NCBI GenBank assembly: GCA_023259055.1
Contig: JAHFQZ010000001.1
Coordinates: 248,001 to 312,000, forward strand
From: Nitrosomonadales bacterium
Lineage (GTDB): Bacteria; Pseudomonadota; Gammaproteobacteria; Burkholderiales; Gallionellaceae
Direction of reading: 5' to 3'
DNA length: 64,000 bases
This document shows positions 49,874-58,282 of the stretch, piece after piece. A program made the position numbers and the translations under genes. Each line of letters begins with the position of its first letter. Position 1 is the stretch's first letter. Below the pieces are notes generated by a model. It saw nothing but the letters and a program-made list of their open reading frames with translations, made no database searches and was not told the DNA's origin.

Positions 49874-51694
49874 TTATTGAAGAGTTGGGTTGCTTTCTAG
49901 GAAGCTCTTAATAAAGGTTGCTGCACGGGTTGCTGCAATTATTCTAAATTCATTTGAATAATCTTCTAATTCTTCTTTACCGAATCCAAAATCGCTAATA
50001 CCACGAATGGCCAAAAATTCTATAGAAGATTTCCTGTTTGCTAATGACATCGCAACACCAGCGGCTTCCATTTCACCACTTAAATGGTTTTCATTCCCGG
50101 AATCAAAAATTGACCTTTTCTTAATTTCATCAATAGATGCAATTACTACGTCATCAGAAACCATAGTTTTGCCAAGCTCTACATTTGGTTGCTCATTAAA
50201 TATGTGAGTTGGCACCCCGCATTTTATGACACAATTAATCTCTTCGAGAACTTTCCGCACTTTATCTTCTGAAACTTTGGGTTGTACACATTTAGCTAAT
50301 TTTTTCTTCCATTCAACAAATGGCGTCTTACCACCCCTTAGACCATCTTTATATTTTCTCACTTCATCAAATAGATGATTAGATTTTACGCGTGTATAAA
50401 TAGCCCTCTCTTTTCTGCCTGCCTTTCCATATTCCTTGGATGTCATTCCCCAATATACAATTGAATTAGTAATATGCAAATCACATAACTGTAACTTATT
50501 AGGATTTAATGTATACCCAATACCTGCCGAAATCACTGCCTTTGGATTAAGGTCTTCAATTGCAGCATTTGTAATTTGCGATGAATAAAAATTACCCATA
50601 TCTTCTCCGAAGGTCAATGCAATAGAAAATTCCTTATTGTCAGCCCGTACCGATGCAAAATAATACTCAGCAGTATATTTTTCTGAAAACCATCGATTCT
50701 TAACTTGAAGAACCTCACAAAATATCCTCAACTCAATCGGCAAGCCTGTAATTATTAAAATATCTATTGGTCTATTTTGGAATGGATTTATTTCGAGCAA
50801 TGGTATATTTGAAACACTTACTTGTACTTGTTCGGCTCGTTCAATACTGATTATTTCCTGTTTTGCCTTCTCAAATGCCTCAGGATCGTTAGACTCAATT
50901 GCTTTTTCTAGGGTTGTAATAGGTAGTACGCCAATGCGCGGTTCAATTTTAATTAATTCATCTTGTATGCTTTTTGCTTCTGCAAAAATCGGTGATTTGA
51001 TTATGTCCTGACGATTTAAATTGTCAGTTTTCCTTTCAATTCTTTGCAACTCTGATAAGTAAATCTTGCTTATTGGCGATAACGAAGTAACTGAAGATAC
51101 ATATGACTTAGTTGCTGGAGATAAACAGGAAATATCAATATTCTTAATAACTGAGGCGAATGATGATGCGTCAAGAGCTTTAGCTGCAGTAGTAAAAACA
51201 GAGGTATCAAATGCCTTGGCTGCAGTAGTTAGCGCAGAGGTATCGAAAGCTTTGGTAAGGGTAGTAAATACAGAGGTATCAAATGCCTTGGCTGCAGTAG
51301 TTAACGCAGAGGTATCAAACGCCTTGGCTGCAGTAGTAAACGCAGAGATATCAAGAGCCTTGGCTGCAGTAGTTAACGCAGAGGTGTCAAATGCCTTGGT
51401 TGCAGTTGTTAACGAAGAGGTATCAAGAGTTTTGGTTGTAGAAAGGAATATCGGAGTATCAAAGTTTGTTCGTTCTATTGCCACTCTCAAATTATTAAAA
51501 TATGGATCTTCGATAATTGAAATTAATTTTCTATTTCTGTCTTCAATCTCCTTTAGAGCGCTATTTGATAGATCAATGTCGTTTACTTTATTTGCGCCAT
51601 CAAGCACATCTACCAACTTTGCACTACTCCCAATAATCTCCTCTCTATTACGTTCTTTCTCCAGATAATCATTTAAGGTCAAATCTTTTTTCAT
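49874..51694 (-). CDS. 12-residue-repeat protein with nucleoside phosphorylase-like domain
   Basis: The 606-residue protein starts at 51694, with GGGAG five bases upstream. An N-terminal charged region (1-80) is followed by 9-10 tandem 12-residue units of the type TTAAKAFDTSAL (84-204), a helical linker, and a PNP/MTA-nucleosidase-like domain (about 309-604) with IITGLPIELR, SAGIGY, GEMEAAGVAMSLANR and AIRGISDFG. The conserved Glu and Asp of the active site appear intact. The gene is strikingly AT-rich and its codon use differs from its neighbours, which suggests transfer. PNP-fold domains serve as nucleotide-depleting effectors in several antiphage systems; a defence role is inference only. 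Confidence 0.8.
   Translation of the reverse strand: MKKDLTLNDYLEKERNREEIIGSSAKLVDVLDGANKVNDIDLSNSALKEIEDRNRKLISIIEDPYFNNLRVAIERTNFDTPIFLSTTKTLDTSSLTTATKAFDTSALTTAAKALDISAFTTAAKAFDTSALTTAAKAFDTSVFTTLTKAFDTSALTTAAKAFDTSVFTTAAKALDASSFASVIKNIDISCLSPATKSYVSSVTSLSPISKIYLSELQRIERKTDNLNRQDIIKSPIFAEAKSIQDELIKIEPRIGVLPITTLEKAIESNDPEAFEKAKQEIISIERAEQVQVSVSNIPLLEINPFQNRPIDILIITGLPIELRIFCEVLQVKNRWFSEKYTAEYYFASVRADNKEFSIALTFGEDMGNFYSSQITNAAIEDLNPKAVISAGIGYTLNPNKLQLCDLHITNSIVYWGMTSKEYGKAGRKERAIYTRVKSNHLFDEVRKYKDGLRGGKTPFVEWKKKLAKCVQPKVSEDKVRKVLEEINCVIKCGVPTHIFNEQPNVELGKTMVSDDVVIASIDEIKKRSIFDSGNENHLSGEMEAAGVAMSLANRKSSIEFLAIRGISDFGFGKEELEDYSNEFRIIAATRAATFIKSFLESNPTLQ
51158..51445. repeat. Tandem 36-base coding repeats
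   Basis: The region encodes eight well-kept 12-residue units with 36-base period within the gene 49874-51694; more degenerate units flank it. Short stretches such as GCCTTGGCTGCAGTAGT recur almost exactly. Recombination could change copy number in frame. Confidence 0.85.
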
Positions 51695-51885
51695 TTTCAC
51701 TCCCAGATTCAGTTGTCCCGATAAACGAGTTGGCATTATCAAATTTTATAGGGTATTCCCTTTTGGTTCTTCTTGCTTTAGCGTGAAGAAATCTCCCGTT
51801 CAAGTAATACGGAGCCTATAAATGCTTAAACCCGCAATCTAGCAGTAAAACAATTAAACGAGTCAAAGGGGTTCGAGCCAAAGGG

Positions 51886-51933
51886 ATCAGCATCGATTTT
51901 GAGTTTGACCAGACCAAACGTCAATCACGCTAG
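51886..51933 (+). pseudogene. Possible BrnT toxin N-terminal remnant
   Basis: The frame reads ISIDFEFDQTKRQSR and then stops; DFEFDxxKR is the usual start of BrnT RNase toxins. No start codon or rest of the gene is seen. The stop overlaps that of the antisense HicB-like gene. The similarity is short and may be chance. Confidence 0.25.
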
Positions 51934-52115
51934 CCGTCGGCAGGCCCGGGCAAGTCTTCGAAGTAAAGAGCCAGCGCCTCTTCCAGATTCGTTATAGCTT
52001 CTTGTTCGGTCGCACCGCTACACGCCAACCCAAGATCGGGACAGCGCGCGACGAAAACACCGTTTTCCTTGGCGACCACATAGTTCGAGTACTTCTTGCG
52101 TTTCCTGGTATTCAT
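51930..52115 (-). CDS. HicB-like antitoxin, orphan
   Basis: The 61-residue protein fits the small HicB/UPF0150 fold: YVVAKENGVFVARCPDLGLACSGATEQEAITNLEEAL. No HicA toxin gene (dsRBD-like, with a conserved His) is visible on either side, and no DNA-binding domain is fused. It could be a solitary regulator or leftover antitoxin. Repeat block B (52130-52203) serves as its upstream region. Confidence 0.8.
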   Translation of the reverse strand: MNTRKRKKYSNYVVAKENGVFVARCPDLGLACSGATEQEAITNLEEALALYFEDLPGPADG

Positions 52116-52129
52116 GACGATAAGTGTTT

Positions 52130-52203
52130 GCTGAAAAGCTGGCGCATTTTAGCAGGCCAACACAACTGTGCGATCTGACAAAATTAGCGGGCTGAAAACA
52201 AAT
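52130..52203 (-). repeat. Duplicated promoter-like block, copy B
   Basis: Near-copy of 47354-47430, in the same orientation and at the same distance from the next start codon. It contains the extended -10 TGCTAAAAT. Confidence 0.7.
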
Positions 52204-52248
52204 CGCTCTGGCCGCATCTGGCCCCAGGAAAGCCAAGAGACCGTCGGT

Positions 52249-53001
52249 TCAGAAGTAACCGGTAATCATGACTCCACCACCGAAATCGGGGCTGCCGTTG
52301 GAGAGGCCATTCAAAATATTAACCTGTATCTTGAGGCTGGGAGTTAGTTTATGGGAGACGAAGACCGTTACTTCCTGTTGGTCTGAGCCGGCAGCGCTTG
52401 GGCTTTTCGCCATGTACACCATCACTCCGGCACTGGTCTCGTCGCCCAGTTTTTGGCTGGCGCCGACTGAGCCATAGGGAACACTGCTCATTTTGACGCC
52501 AGCGGGCGCGCCATAAATTTTATAGCCTGCTGTCGCAAAGAGCGTTGTCTTGTCGCGCGTGTAGTAGCCGTCGATTTGGGCGGAATAATCATTCTTTCCG
52601 GTGCCCAATCCCTTATTGGCGTCTGCCGTGCCAAACTTGACGTTGCCGACGACATCAAACGCAAGGGAATCGACAGAATAAACATTGTAGCCCGCCGATG
52701 CGGTGATATCGCCCAAGCCGGAATTGGTCGTTTTTGTAGCTGCAGTAGTCGCGCGAACCCGCCCTATTCCCTGGACGACCCCACCGGGGCCCGTGATGCT
52801 GATGTAAGGCACGGTGAGCTTCAAGGTCAGCTTGTCGGATTCAAACTTGCCTGTAACTGGTATGTACAGGATGTCGGTTGATGTCGTATTGCCGTATTTA
52901 CCTGAACTGTAGTCGAATCCCGTGCTCAGGCTCAATTGGTCATCGGCAACCGCTGGTACCGAGAAGGCAAGCATTGTTAATGCGATGAGTCGCTTTTTCA
53001 A
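52249..53001 (-). CDS. Putative outer-membrane beta-barrel protein (paralogue 2)
   Basis: The 250-residue product has a signal peptide ending near SVPAVADD (about residue 19), a strand-rich body and a terminal Phe (MITGYF). It is clearly related to the protein at 18154-18930 (TGFDYSSGKY, GLGDITASAGYN, NGLSNGSPD). The two sit far apart, so duplication is not recent or was followed by moving. Ligand unknown. It may be co-transcribed with the gene upstream (53071), with a hairpin between. Confidence 0.75.
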   Translation of the reverse strand: MKKRLIALTMLAFSVPAVADDQLSLSTGFDYSSGKYGNTTSTDILYIPVTGKFESDKLTLKLTVPYISITGPGGVVQGIGRVRATTAATKTTNSGLGDITASAGYNVYSVDSLAFDVVGNVKFGTADANKGLGTGKNDYSAQIDGYYTRDKTTLFATAGYKIYGAPAGVKMSSVPYGSVGASQKLGDETSAGVMVYMAKSPSAAGSDQQEVTVFVSHKLTPSLKIQVNILNGLSNGSPDFGGGVMITGYF

Positions 53002-53026
53002 TTATTGATCCTTTCAATAACAGGAA

Positions 53027-53051
53027 ATCCCGGCGGGCTGCCCGCCGGGAT
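53027..53051 (-). terminator. Hairpin between the His-rich gene and the barrel gene
   Basis: Perfect 11-base stem (ATCCCGGCGGG, inverse copy at 53041-53051) with a 3-base loop. The T run on the minus strand is weak, so it may be an attenuator or mRNA stabiliser rather than a full stop. Confidence 0.65.
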
Positions 53052-53070
53052 GGTAGTGCGAGAGCAGCAA

Positions 53071-53463
53071 TTACTTGCCTGGGTGGCTTGGATGGTCAGG
53101 ACGGTCGGGATGACTTGGGTGATCTGGATGGTCCGGATGGTCCGGATGGTCAGGATGATCCGACTTGTCTTTCTTGTCATCCTTGTCCTTCTTATCTTTC
53201 TTATCCTTCTTGCCGTGCTTGTCTTTCTTGTGTTTGGCGTCATCGGCTGTTTTATCTGCTTCGGCGCGCTTTTCTGCGACCTTCGCTTCATTGGCTTCCA
53301 GACGCTGGTCTGCTGTATTCAGTCCCTTGTTGGTGGGATCTTTGCTCAGGTTTTTTTCAACGCTGGCTTTGCCTTGGGAAACTGGCTGATTCGCTGTCTC
53401 CGCGTGGGCAACTGAAATGGAAGCAACAAGCAGGGCGGATGCAATATAGCTCATCTTGATCAT
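53071..53463 (-). CDS. Secreted Lys/Asp- and His-Pro-rich repeat protein
   Basis: The 130-residue product has a signal peptide cleaved near VAHA (about residue 21). The middle is a Lys/Asp-rich low-complexity segment (KKDKKDKKDKDDKKDK), and the tail has repeats of D/S-H-P (DHPDHPDHPDHPDHP). Such His- and Asp-rich tails could bind metals in the periplasm or outside the cell, but this is inference. AAGGAG seven bases before ATG 53463 supports the start. The family is unknown to me. Confidence 0.75.
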   Translation of the reverse strand: MIKMSYIASALLVASISVAHAETANQPVSQGKASVEKNLSKDPTNKGLNTADQRLEANEAKVAEKRAEADKTADDAKHKKDKHGKKDKKDKKDKDDKKDKSDHPDHPDHPDHPDHPSHPDRPDHPSHPGK

Positions 53464-53741
53464 GTGAAGACTCCTTCTGTATGGTTAGATTGATAAACGT
53501 CCATAACACTACTGCTGAACTATTACAACAAAACTACGGTATTGCTTGTACAGATTGCACTAACGCATCGTGCCAGCTCAACGATGACAAGGAGAGAGGG
53601 AAGTCGATGAACGGTAAATGGCGGGCAAACAATGATTACGGACAGGCCCAGATTTGCCTCTTCGGACGCAACGAAATTTTTCTCGTGCCTTGGGGTGAAC
53701 TCCGATTTTTTAGAGGCACCCTCAAGTCCCGCAGTAAATTA

Positions 53742-54160
53742 GGTGAAGCTGGCCGGTAAGCCGGGTTCTGTCGTGGACAGTCATTCCTCTAGGCGTTTCG
53801 TTACCTTACGCTCAAGCAATCTACCCGCTGACGACGCGAGCCACGTCATAGTCAGCCTATTTGATCTTGCTCCGGATGGGGTTTACCCTGCCGCTGATGT
53901 CGCCACCAGCGCGGTGAGCTCTTACCTCGCCATTTCAACCTTACCTGATCCCTTCTCAATATTCACAGGAGCTTTCGCCCCTGTTCTTCTTGGGAAGACT
54001 TTGCCGCTCTTGCGAGCGGCAAAGTCGGGCCATCGGCGGTGTATTTTCTGTGGCACTTTCCATCGCCTCACGGCGTCCGGTCGTTAACCGGCATCCTGCT
54101 CTGCGGAGCCCGGACTTTCCTCCCCGCACTTGCGTGCGCGGCGACTGTCTAGCCAGCTTC
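53742..54160 (-). ncRNA. rnpB: RNase P RNA
   Basis: The minus strand has the conserved bacterial RNase P features: P1 strands GAAGCTGGC at the 5' end and GGCCAGCTTCAC at the 3' end, the block GAGGAAAGTCCGGGCTCC, and the CAGGGTAAACCCCATCCGG and GACTGTCCACGACAGAACCC regions. About 419 nucleotides, type A, with an extended hairpin (GACTTTGCCGCTC inverted) near the middle. It is the catalytic RNA that trims tRNA 5' leaders. Confidence 0.93.
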
Positions 54161-54327
54161 GGTGTGGAGTTTAACACGCTGACACCATGCGCATTGGGTA
54201 CTGTAAGGACAGCCTGCTTTTCTATTCGCCCCAAGCGGGCTCATTGAACCATGGACTTTTTGTCGAATAGGTTAAACTTGCGTGACTGCCTGCCATTCAA
54301 CTGACATTAAGCATGCCGATATAAAGC

Positions 54328-55398
54328 ATGAAAGAAATCCCGATTATCAAAACCCGCGCGCGGCTGCGCACCTGGCTGACAATCGGCTATGTGCTGTTCA
54401 TCGTGTACGCCAGCCTGTCACCCTTTACCGGCTGGCGCGATCAGGGGCTGGATTTCGCCGAGGTGCTCGACATGCCCTTGCACATCACCTATACCGCATT
54501 CGATACGACGGCCAACTTGCTGGCCTATCTGCCGTTTGGTTTGCTGGTTTGCATGGCGTTGCGTGCGCGTTTTGGTGCGGTAACCAGCGTGATATCCGGT
54601 TTGTGCCTGGGCGTGTTGCTATCGGTTTGCATGGAATATCTGCAAATGTATTTGCCCACGCGTGTCAGCTCGAATATGGACTTGCTGTCCAATAGCGCAG
54701 GTACCCTTATAGGTGTGCTGCTGGCGGTGAGAATAACTTCGTGGGCTTGGCTTGTCGCAAAGCTGGCACATTGGCGCAGCGGCTTGTTTCATCATGGCAA
54801 GGAGATGGATTTCGGCCTGGCCTTGCTCGCGATGTGGATGTTCGGTCAGGTCAACCCGTCAATGCCGATGCTGGGCAACATATTTATCAGCGAAGTGGCG
54901 CATCAACCTTTTGTGAAGCTGTCGCCCTCTCCGTTTAATTGGTGGGCCAGCGCTGCCGTGACGCTGAATTTATTGATGCTGGGCACGCTGATGTTGACCT
55001 TGCTGCGAGTTCATCGAAATATCGCTACGGCATTGCTGGGGGTGTTGAGCGCAGTGGCGGTGGCGAAGTTCTTCGCTGCCGCATTGTTACTCAAGTCGTG
55101 GGCGTTGCTGTTATGGATCAATACTGAGGCAATGTTGGGTATGCTGGTAGGGACGCTGCTTTTACTCACCGTAATGAGGTTACCGCGCGCCGCAGCGATA
55201 TTCTTCGGCGCAACGGCAGCAATATGCTATTTTGCCATCGTGAATTTCGTATTGGACAGCAGCGCGCCCTCCTCTGCGGGATCCGTCTATCACTGGCATT
55301 ACGGCCATTTGCTTACCTATAATGGCCTTGCTCAGACCATCACGCTAACTTTCCCGATACTGCTGTTGTTCCACCTGTGGCTCATCCGGAAAGTATAA
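54328..55398 (+). CDS. VanZ-family membrane protein
   Basis: The 356-residue product has a VanZ-like core in the first 130 residues (AYLPFGLLVCMALR, MEYLQMYLPTRVSSNMDLLSNSAG) followed by several more membrane helices. VanZ proteins are linked to teicoplanin resistance in enterococci, but most Gram-negative members have no known role. Its location near the ferredoxin and hydrolase genes gives no further clue. RBS is weak. Confidence 0.85.
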   Translation: MKEIPIIKTRARLRTWLTIGYVLFIVYASLSPFTGWRDQGLDFAEVLDMPLHITYTAFDTTANLLAYLPFGLLVCMALRARFGAVTSVISGLCLGVLLSVCMEYLQMYLPTRVSSNMDLLSNSAGTLIGVLLAVRITSWAWLVAKLAHWRSGLFHHGKEMDFGLALLAMWMFGQVNPSMPMLGNIFISEVAHQPFVKLSPSPFNWWASAAVTLNLLMLGTLMLTLLRVHRNIATALLGVLSAVAVAKFFAAALLLKSWALLLWINTEAMLGMLVGTLLLLTVMRLPRAAAIFFGATAAICYFAIVNFVLDSSAPSSAGSVYHWHYGHLLTYNGLAQTITLTFPILLLFHLWLIRKV

Positions 55399-55441
55399 TT
55401 CAGCATTATTTAATCAATGCATCCCCCACAAGGAGTCTGCC

Positions 55442-55753
55442 ATGAGTTATTTTGATAAGCATGTTTTTTTCTGCACCAACCAGCGTAAGGGTGGCGAAGC
55501 TTGCTGCAACAATCACGGCGCAGAAAAGGCGCGCGACTACATGAAGAAAAAGGTCAAGGAACTCGACATTTCCACCCGCAAGAACAAAATCCGCATCAAC
55601 TCTGCCGGTTGCATGGATCGCTGCGACGATGGCCCGGTCATCGTGATATATCCCGAAAGCACCTGGTACACCTATGTGGACAATGACGATCTCGATGAGA
55701 TCATCGAGGAGCATCTCAAGCATGGCCGCATCGTCGAACGCCTGAAAATTTGA
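55442..55753 (+). CDS. Thioredoxin-like [2Fe-2S] ferredoxin
   Basis: The 103-residue protein fits the thioredoxin-fold ferredoxin family. Probable cluster ligands are C11 (FFCTNQ), one Cys of EACC, and the pair in GCMDRC. These proteins may pass electrons or serve as oxidoreductase subunits; the partner is unknown. A good ribosome site (AAGGAG) lies before ATG 55442. Its stop overlaps the next start (TGATG). Confidence 0.9.
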   Translation: MSYFDKHVFFCTNQRKGGEACCNNHGAEKARDYMKKKVKELDISTRKNKIRINSAGCMDRCDDGPVIVIYPESTWYTYVDNDDLDEIIEEHLKHGRIVERLKI

Positions 55754-56397
55754 TGGGATCGCAGCGAAAGGTAATTTTTTTAGGGCCAGCCGGTCAGCTT
55801 GAGGGAATGCTGCATCTGCCTGACGCGGCACCGCGCGCGATTGCCGTAGTCGCACATCCATTACCCACCATGGGCGGAACGATGGACAACAAGGTAGTCA
55901 CAACATTGACCAAGGCTTTTACGGAACTGGGTTTTGCCGCGTTGCGCTTTAATTTTCGCGGCGTGGGCGAAAGCGCAGGCGAATTCGACAGCGGCAACGG
56001 CGAGGTGGAGGACGTGCTGGCGGTGGTGCGCCATGCGCAAGAAGAGATCGGCCATCTGCCGCTGATCCTGTCCGGCTTCTCCTTCGGCGGCTATGTGCAG
56101 GCGCGCGCCGCGCAACACCTGCATCCCCAGCCGCACCGGCTGGTGCTGGTCGCGCCTGCAGTGGGTCGCTCCGTTCCTTCATTTGAGAATAGTACAAGCA
56201 TGCCGCACGTGCCGCACAACACCTTGCTGATCCACGGCGAACAGGATGAGGTGGTACTGCTCTCCGACGTGATGGATTGGGCACGCCCGCAAAACCTGCC
56301 CGTCGTAGTATTGCCGGGGGCGGAACATTTTTTTCACGGACGGCTTAACCAGATCAAGCAGCTGGTGCTGCACAGCTTTCACGGACAGCCGCTATGA
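55753..56397 (+). CDS. Alpha/beta-hydrolase
   Basis: The 214-residue protein has the alpha/beta-hydrolase core with nucleophile elbow GFSFGG, acid in HGEQDEVV and catalytic His in AEHFFHG. The group (N-terminal [23 protein letters not shown]) is common in proteobacteria and has no proven substrate. It starts one base inside the ferredoxin stop, and overlaps the ABC ATPase gene by 4 bases. Confidence 0.88.
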   Translation: MGSQRKVIFLGPAGQLEGMLHLPDAAPRAIAVVAHPLPTMGGTMDNKVVTTLTKAFTELGFAALRFNFRGVGESAGEFDSGNGEVEDVLAVVRHAQEEIGHLPLILSGFSFGGYVQARAAQHLHPQPHRLVLVAPAVGRSVPSFENSTSMPHVPHNTLLIHGEQDEVVLLSDVMDWARPQNLPVVVLPGAEHFFHGRLNQIKQLVLHSFHGQPL

Positions 56398-57308
56398 GCA
56401 CCGTCCTGTCCGCGCAGAACCTGCGCAAATCCTACGCCGGGCAAGTAGTGGTGGATGGTGTCAGCATCGCTCTCAACAAGGGCGAATGCTACGGCCTGCT
56501 CGGACCGAACGGCGCGGGCAAGACCACCACGTTGCGTTTGATGCTCGGCCTGATCGAGCCGGATAGCGGGCATCTCAGCCTGCTCGGGCATGCTGTGCCT
56601 CAGCATGCGCGCGAGGCAAGGCTGCGCGTGGGCGTGGTGCCGCAGGTGGACAACCTCGACCCGGATTTCACCGTGGCAGAAAACCTGTTGGTGTATGGGC
56701 GCTACTTCGGCATGAAGGACAGCGAAATCGAGGCGCGCATCCCTGCGCTGCTGGAGTTCGCCAGCCTCGCGCACAAGAAAGACGTGAAAATCCCCACGCT
56801 GTCCGGAGGCATGAAGCGCCGCCTTACGCTGGCGCGCGCGCTGGTAAACGACCCGGAAGTCCTGTTCCTCGATGAACCCACCACCGGCCTCGATCCGCAG
56901 GCGCGCCACCTGATCTGGCAGCGCCTGCACGAGCTCACCGTGCAAGGCAAAACGCTGCTGCTCACGACGCATTTCATGGACGAGGCCGAGCGCCTGTGCC
57001 ACCGCCTCGCTATCATGGACAACGGGCGTCTGATCAGCGAAGGCTCACCGCGCTACCTGATCGAACGAAACATCGAGCCGCAAGTGGTGGAAGTGTTTGG
57101 CGAACGTGCGTCACAATGGGCGAAAAGCCATGCAACCCGACACGCGCAACGCTTTGAGATAAGCGGCGAGTCGGTGTTTTGCTATGTGCACGATGCGCAG
57201 CCGCTGTTGAAGGAATTGCAGCGACATCCTGACCTGCGCTACCTGCATCGCCCGGCGAATCTGGAAGATGTGTTTCTGAAGCTGACCGGGCGGGAGATGA
57301 GGGAATGA
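56394..57308 (+). CDS. ABC transporter ATPase, NodI/CcmA-like
   Basis: The 304-residue ATPase has Walker [11 protein letters not shown], signature LSGGMKRR, Walker [13 protein letters not shown] and the H-loop TTHFMDEAE. It pairs with the NodJ-type permease at 57483. NodI/NodJ proteins export Nod factors in rhizobia, but similar pairs in other bacteria have unknown cargo. The C-terminal domain (about 220-300) is typical. Confidence 0.93.
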   Translation: MSTVLSAQNLRKSYAGQVVVDGVSIALNKGECYGLLGPNGAGKTTTLRLMLGLIEPDSGHLSLLGHAVPQHAREARLRVGVVPQVDNLDPDFTVAENLLVYGRYFGMKDSEIEARIPALLEFASLAHKKDVKIPTLSGGMKRRLTLARALVNDPEVLFLDEPTTGLDPQARHLIWQRLHELTVQGKTLLLTTHFMDEAERLCHRLAIMDNGRLISEGSPRYLIERNIEPQVVEVFGERASQWAKSHATRHAQRFEISGESVFCYVHDAQPLLKELQRHPDLRYLHRPANLEDVFLKLTGREMRE

Positions 57309-57329
57309 CCAAAAACCTTAAACCATTCA

Positions 57330-57462
57330 TCCACGAAAAACACGAAAGGCACGAAATAAAGCGGCAGGCTGCCCAAGAGCCCCCCTGCATCTCCCATTGT
57401 GCGCCGTTTTACTGTAAGGTTTTTTCTGGTTTTTGTTCGTGCTTTTCGTGTTTTTCGTGGAC
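57330..57462. repeat. Palindromic repeat, TTTCGTGGACA family, copy 3
   Basis: The left arm (57330-57360, with CCACGAAAAACACGAAAGG) and right arm (57431-57462) are inverted near-copies. The two are 70 bases apart, so the hairpin would have a large loop. The 174-base spacer between the ABC ATPase and permease genes is otherwise empty. Confidence 0.8.
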
Positions 57463-57482
57463 ATACTCTTTTTCAAACTGCG

Positions 57483-58268
57483 ATGAGTAGCCACCACTTC
57501 GCCCCGCCGCGCCTGAGCTTGCGCTTCTTCCCGATCTGGCAACGCCACCTGCTGGTGTGGAAAAAGCTGGCGGCCTCCTCCATCATCGGCCACATTGCCG
57601 ACCCGATGATCTACCTGCTCGGCTTGGGCTACGGCCTCGGCAGCCTGCTGCCGCAGATGGGCGGCACGTCCTACCTGGTGTTCCTCGCTGCAGGCACGAT
57701 CTGCTACAGCACGATGAACAGCGCCAGCTTCGAGGCGCTTTATTCCGGCTTCTCGCGCATGAAGGAGCAGCGCACGTGGGAAGCGATCATGAACACCCCG
57801 GTCACGCTGGACGACATCGTGCTCGCGGAAGTACTGTGGGCGGCAAGCAAGAGCCTGCTGTCCGGCGTCACTGTGTTGGTGGCGGTCTGGCTGCTCGGCC
57901 TGTCGAACTCCCCGATGTTGCTGTGGCTCGCCCCGCTGGCGCTGCTGGTCGGCCTGTGTTTTGCCTCAATGGGACTCATCATGACCGCACTGGCGCCAAG
58001 CTACGATTTCTTCATGTACTATTTCACGCTGGTGATCACGCCCATGATGCTGCTCTGTGGCGTATTCTTTCCGGTCGAGCAACTGCCTCCGTTGTGGCAG
58101 AATGTATCCTCCGCACTGCCTTTGACACACGCGGTGAATATCGCCCGCCCGCTGATGAGCGGCAATGCGCCGCCCCATGCACTACTGCATGTCGCGGTGT
58201 TGCTGGGTTATGCGTTAACTGCTTTTTATGTGTCGCTGGTGTTGTTCCGGCGGCGTTTGTCGCAATGA
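57483..58268 (+). CDS. ABC transporter permease, NodJ-like
   Basis: The 261-residue ABC-2 type permease has six hydrophobic helices and the NodJ-like LLCGVFFPVEQLP segment. The start at 57483 is chosen because the upstream frame is inside the palindromic repeat. It probably forms an exporter with the preceding ATPase; the cargo cannot be inferred. Confidence 0.9.
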   Translation: MSSHHFAPPRLSLRFFPIWQRHLLVWKKLAASSIIGHIADPMIYLLGLGYGLGSLLPQMGGTSYLVFLAAGTICYSTMNSASFEALYSGFSRMKEQRTWEAIMNTPVTLDDIVLAEVLWAASKSLLSGVTVLVAVWLLGLSNSPMLLWLAPLALLVGLCFASMGLIMTALAPSYDFFMYYFTLVITPMMLLCGVFFPVEQLPPLWQNVSSALPLTHAVNIARPLMSGNAPPHALLHVAVLLGYALTAFYVSLVLFRRRLSQ

Positions 58269-58282
58269 GATGAGGATTTTGT

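Noticed and set aside
51158-51445. CRISPR-like periodic array
   Set aside because: The 36-base periodicity is within an open frame with no unique spacers, so it is a protein repeat and not a CRISPR array.
53607-53759. Possible 50-codon ORF before rnpB
   Set aside because: It runs into the 3' end of RNase P RNA and has no recognisable features, so the reading frame is probably chance.
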